NCBI GenBank assembly: GCA_963663395.1 | Contig: OY760226.1 | Span: 3,410,001 to 3,474,000, forward strand | DNA from: Azophilus sp963663395 | GTDB taxonomy: Bacteria > Pseudomonadota > Gammaproteobacteria > Pseudomonadales > Azotimanducaceae | Direction of reading: 5' to 3' | DNA: 64,000 nt | Notes under the pieces: generated by a model | Databases searched by the model: none | Told to the model about the DNA's origin: nothing | What the model saw: only the letters and a program-made list of their open reading frames with translations | Translations under genes and position numbers: made by a program | Shown: positions 61,289 through 64,000 of the stretch, one piece after another | Position numbering within the stretch: the stretch's first letter is position 1 | Layout of the letters: the number at the start of each line of letters is the position of its first letter

Positions 61289-62242
61289 TTAAATATCTGA
61301 GGGAAAATCCCCACAATCGCTCGACAGTCGCTCCCACGCCTCTGCGAAAAGAGCAGGCAGCGGTGCATCCACGCTCAAACGCCTCCGGTCCCAATCGAAG
61401 CTCAGTTGCGTCGCGTGGAGGCACAGGCGCCCGACGCTGCCGGCCCCGGACCGCGCCACCGACACATCGGTACTGTACTTGTCGTCTCCAAGCACGGGAT
61501 GGCCAGACGAGGCCGCATGTACACGAATCTGATGCGTACGTCCCGTATGCAGCCTCGCCTGCAGCCAGCTTGCGGATGGGGCGCCCCTGAGGCGTTGAAA
61601 AGTCGTCCGCGACGGCTTCCCGTGCCCGGCCACCCGCACCCGGCGTTCGCCCCCGGGGGTCAGGTAGCGGTGCAACGGGAGGTCCACCGCATTGAGTTTA
61701 CGCGGCCAGTGCCCCGCAACAAGGAGTTGGTAGGTCTTGCGCACTTGCCTGGCCCGTTGCAGGGCATGCAATTGCTTCAGCGCAACGCGGGACTTGGCGA
61801 CAATCAGGCAACCTGAGGTCTCCCGGTCCAGGCGATGCGCCAGTTCCAGGAAGCGTTCCGTGCGCGCTGCCCGCAGCGCTTCAATAAGACCGAAGGAGAT
61901 GCCGCTGCCGCCGTGCACCGCGAGGCCTGCCGGCTTGTCCAGGACCAGCAGCCCATCGTCTTCGAACAGTACGGCCTCGCTGAGCCGCCGGCCGAGCGGC
62001 TCGTGCCGGGCCGGCGGCGCCAGGCGGCGGCCGGTTCGCACCGGCGGCACCCGCACCCTGTCGCCGGCCTGCAGCCGGTAGGTGGGCTTGACGCGGCCGC
62101 CGTTTACCCGCACCTCGCCGCGGCGCAGCATGCGGTAAATGCGCGCCTTGGGCACTGCCTTCAACTCCCGGCGCAGCCAGTTGTCTATTCGCTGGCCCGG
62201 ATCCTCCACATCGATATAGGTAACGCTGCTGTCGTGTCCCAT
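61289..62242 (-). CDS. rluC: 23S rRNA pseudouridine synthase RluC
   Basis: It modifies 23S rRNA at positions 955, 2504 and 2580 in E. coli. The 317-residue enzyme has an N-terminal S4 domain (IDNWLRRELKAVPKARIYRMLRRGEVRVNGG). The catalytic block HRLDRETSGCLIVAK carries the Asp, and LHTGRTHQIRVHAASSGHPVLGDDKY follows. It is divergent from rne, as in E. coli. Confidence 0.95.
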   Translation of the reverse strand: MGHDSSVTYIDVEDPGQRIDNWLRRELKAVPKARIYRMLRRGEVRVNGGRVKPTYRLQAGDRVRVPPVRTGRRLAPPARHEPLGRRLSEAVLFEDDGLLVLDKPAGLAVHGGSGISFGLIEALRAARTERFLELAHRLDRETSGCLIVAKSRVALKQLHALQRARQVRKTYQLLVAGHWPRKLNAVDLPLHRYLTPGGERRVRVAGHGKPSRTTFQRLRGAPSASWLQARLHTGRTHQIRVHAASSGHPVLGDDKYSTDVSVARSGAGSVGRLCLHATQLSFDWDRRRLSVDAPLPALFAEAWERLSSDCGDFPSDI

Positions 62243-62927
62243 GAGTTGCTTTCGTTTCAGCGTGCCGCGGGGGTCTGCGGTAAGGCGCCTCTATTCGAAA
62301 TTTCCCGTTGATTGAAGGACTTGGGTAACGCTGTTAAGATGCCGCCGCCTTTGCGGGACGACCATACCCGTTTGCGGCGTTGCCGAAAATCCCCGGGCGG
62401 AACCGAATTTTCAAGGATGACAGCCCGGGTCAGGCAACTGTTGCAATTGCAGCGGCGATTGCAGCGGCAATTGCAACGGCAATTGCCGGACGCATTTGAC
62501 AGGCCCATGCCGGCGCTCACTTTTCGGAGTAAGGATCCGAATCGAATCAGCCGGCCGATTGCAGACGGGGCGAAAGTTCGCAAGGCACCGATCGACATCA
62601 ATGTGAGTCGATTAGAAACAAGGTAACAACGAATTTTAACCAGCGCGTTGCCGATACGCCTGATTGCAGGCGAGGCAGGACTGGAACGGATTTGCAGGGC
62701 ACGGCCGGTTACAACCAGCCGTGCCCGGAACAAGCGAGCAGTGACGACAGCAAGACGGAAAGGGCCAGATAGCCCGACACGCTGCCTATACCATGCCCCT
62801 ATCGGGCAGATCAGGCAGCAGTTCCTCCGGATTCACCCAAGCTGAAGGGCCGCGCCCTCGCGCGCGCCGTTCCTGTTCGCTCTCATCTCCGGTTGGCCGG
62901 CAATCGCGCGCCGACAAGGAACCCAGC
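62243..62927. other. Long leader/intergenic region between rluC and rne
   Basis: This gap of 685 bases has no gene I can support. In E. coli the rne transcript has a long 5' leader that RNase E itself recognises to control its mRNA, and the position and size here fit that. It contains the 12-bp repeat array at 62443-62490 and a ribosome site AAGGA at 62917-62921. Confidence 0.55.
62443..62490 (+). repeat. Four tandem 12-bp repeats in the rne leader
   Basis: Four units near GCAATTGCAGCG follow each other. Each unit carries the palindrome GCAATTGC or a one-base variant. Confidence 0.7.
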
Positions 62928-64000
62928 ATGAAACGAATGCTCATCAACGCGACGCAACCCGAAGAGGTGCGCATAGCCCTGGTGGACGGCCAGAAACTTT
63001 ACGACTTCGACATCGAAAACCGAGCCCGGGAACAGAAGAAAGCCAGCATCTACAAGGCCAGGATCACCCGCGTCGAGCCCAGCCTCGAAGCGGCGTTCGT
63101 AGAATTCGGAGCCTCCCGACACGGCTTTCTGCCCTTGAAGGAGATCTCCGCCCAGTACTTCAACCACCGCAACGACGACGGCCGCCTGCAGATTCAGGAT
63201 GCGGTCAAGGAGGGCCAGGAACTCATCGTTCAGGTCGACAAGGAAGAGCGCGGCACGAAGGGCGCCGCCCTGACGACGTTCATCAGCCTGGCAGGCCGCT
63301 ACCTGGTGCTGATGCCCAACAATCCACGGGCCGGTGGCGTGTCCCGGCGCATAGAAGGCGACGACCGCGACCAACTGCGGGAAGTTCTCTCGCAACTCGA
63401 CATTCCCCAGGGCATGGGCCTCATCGTCCGCACCGCGGGTGTCGGCCGGGGCACCGAGGAACTCGCTTGGGACATGGAGTACCTCCTGCAACTCTGGGAG
63501 GCGATCTCGTCCGCCGGTGAAGCGGAAAAGGCGCCCAAGCTGCTCTACGCCGAGAACAACGTGATCTTGAGGGCCATTCGCGACAACCTGCGCAAGGACA
63601 TCGGCGAACTGCTCATCGACAGCCAGGAGGCCTACGAAGAGGCACGCGCCTTCATCGAGGACGTGATGCCCCACTACAAGAACCGCACCCGGTACTACGA
63701 CGAAGCGATTCCGCTGTTCAGCCGTTACCAGATCGAGAGCCAGATCGAGAACGCATTCAAGCACACGGTCAAGCTGCCTTCCGGCGGTTCGATCGTTATC
63801 GATCCCACCGAGGCCCTCGTTTCCATCGACATCAACTCGGCACGCGCAACAAAGGGCGCGGACATCGAAGAAACCGCTCTGAACACCAACCTCGAAGCGG
63901 CGGACGAGATCGCCCGGCAACTGCGGCTGCGCGACATGGGCGGCCTGATCGTCATCGACTACATCGACATGTCGAGTGTCAAGAACCAGAGAGCCGTCGA
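62928..64000 (+). CDS. rne: Ribonuclease E, N-terminal part (3' end outside window)
   Basis: This endoribonuclease is the core of the RNA degradosome. About 357 residues are visible. They include the family start KRMLINATQPEEVRIALVDG, the S1 domain (SIYKARITRVEPSLEAAFVEFGASRHGFL), the 5'-sensor region (VRTAGVGRG), and the DNase I-like catalytic core (SIVIDPTEALVSIDINSARATKG and LGGLIVIDYIDM-like text) with the catalytic aspartates. AAGGA lies six bases before the ATG. Confidence 0.97.
   Translation, partial: MKRMLINATQPEEVRIALVDGQKLYDFDIENRAREQKKASIYKARITRVEPSLEAAFVEFGASRHGFLPLKEISAQYFNHRNDDGRLQIQDAVKEGQELIVQVDKEERGTKGAALTTFISLAGRYLVLMPNNPRAGGVSRRIEGDDRDQLREVLSQLDIPQGMGLIVRTAGVGRGTEELAWDMEYLLQLWEAISSAGEAEKAPKLLYAENNVILRAIRDNLRKDIGELLIDSQEAYEEARAFIEDVMPHYKNRTRYYDEAIPLFSRYQIESQIENAFKHTVKLPSGGSIVIDPTEALVSIDINSARATKGADIEETALNTNLEAADEIARQLRLRDMGGLIVIDYIDMSSVKNQRAV

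Noticed and set aside
62257..62733. Small proteins in the rne leader (both strands)
   Set aside because: The predicted peptides have repetitive or Arg/Cys-rich composition from the 12-bp repeats and no ribosome site that I can support.

Overview
The window is high-GC and densely coded, and it looks like the chromosome of a free-living, probably marine or aquatic, gammaproteobacterium. I cannot name the genus. Support comes from several gammaproteobacterial neighbourhoods: uvrY/gacA-uvrC-pgsA-tRNA-Cys; pilZ-holB-tmk-mltG-fabF-acpP-fabG-fabD-rpmF-yceD with divergent maf, rluC and rne; a six-gene TonB2-like operon (DUF3450, large ExbB, ExbB, ExbD, TonB, TPR); and a two-component pair resembling the 'proteobacterial dedicated sortase' regulators. 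I see no insertion sequence, prophage, integrase or CRISPR array.

Layout. 0-10 kb: the end of glyA, gmhB, a tandem SnoaL-like protein, an ABM monooxygenase-like protein, rmlA, hemF, a BON lipoprotein, an SMP-30 lactonase, a FecA-like TonB-dependent receptor and a phosphopantetheinyl transferase. 9.6-20 kb: an orphan ExbD, a sirtuin, an acyl-CoA ligase, the response regulator/histidine kinase pair, and a three-gene operon of MORN-repeat protein, membrane Ser/Thr kinase and metallo-beta-lactamase-fold hydrolase. 20-29 kb: pyruvate kinase, a helicase-FAN1 nuclease operon preceded by a LexA-like box, an HpaI-type aldolase, a 2-hydroxyacid dehydrogenase, a small HTH protein and a PiT-like membrane protein. 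29.4-36 kb: three tRNA genes, pgsA, uvrC, a GacA-type regulator, glutaryl-CoA dehydrogenase, exonuclease III and pyrF. 36-42 kb: the TonB2-like operon and a dienelactone hydrolase. 42-49 kb: phoB without phoR, an SDR, a HAD phosphatase, and a three-subunit molybdenum hydroxylase with its own MoaD/ThiS-like protein. 49-53 kb: pepQ, an S9 peptidase and a GNAT acetyltransferase in one overlapping operon. 53-64 kb: pilZ, replication and fatty-acid genes, maf, rluC and the 5' part of rne.

How the genes work together. The ExbB/ExbD/TonB operon probably energises outer-membrane receptors such as the one at 6.4-8.7 kb. The fab cluster makes acyl-ACP, and the phosphopantetheinyl transferase could activate carrier proteins. 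FAN1 and the iron-sulphur helicase form a DNA-repair pair that may belong to the SOS response.

The most notable items are the MORN-kinase-hydrolase operon, the sortase-type two-component pair with no sortase nearby, the LexA-like box before FAN1-helicase, a dispersed repeat shared by two intergenic spacers (25.8 and 53.5 kb), 23-bp tandem repeats between acpP and fabG, a pyrF that lacks a normal start codon, and a fab cluster from which plsX, fabH and pabC are absent.
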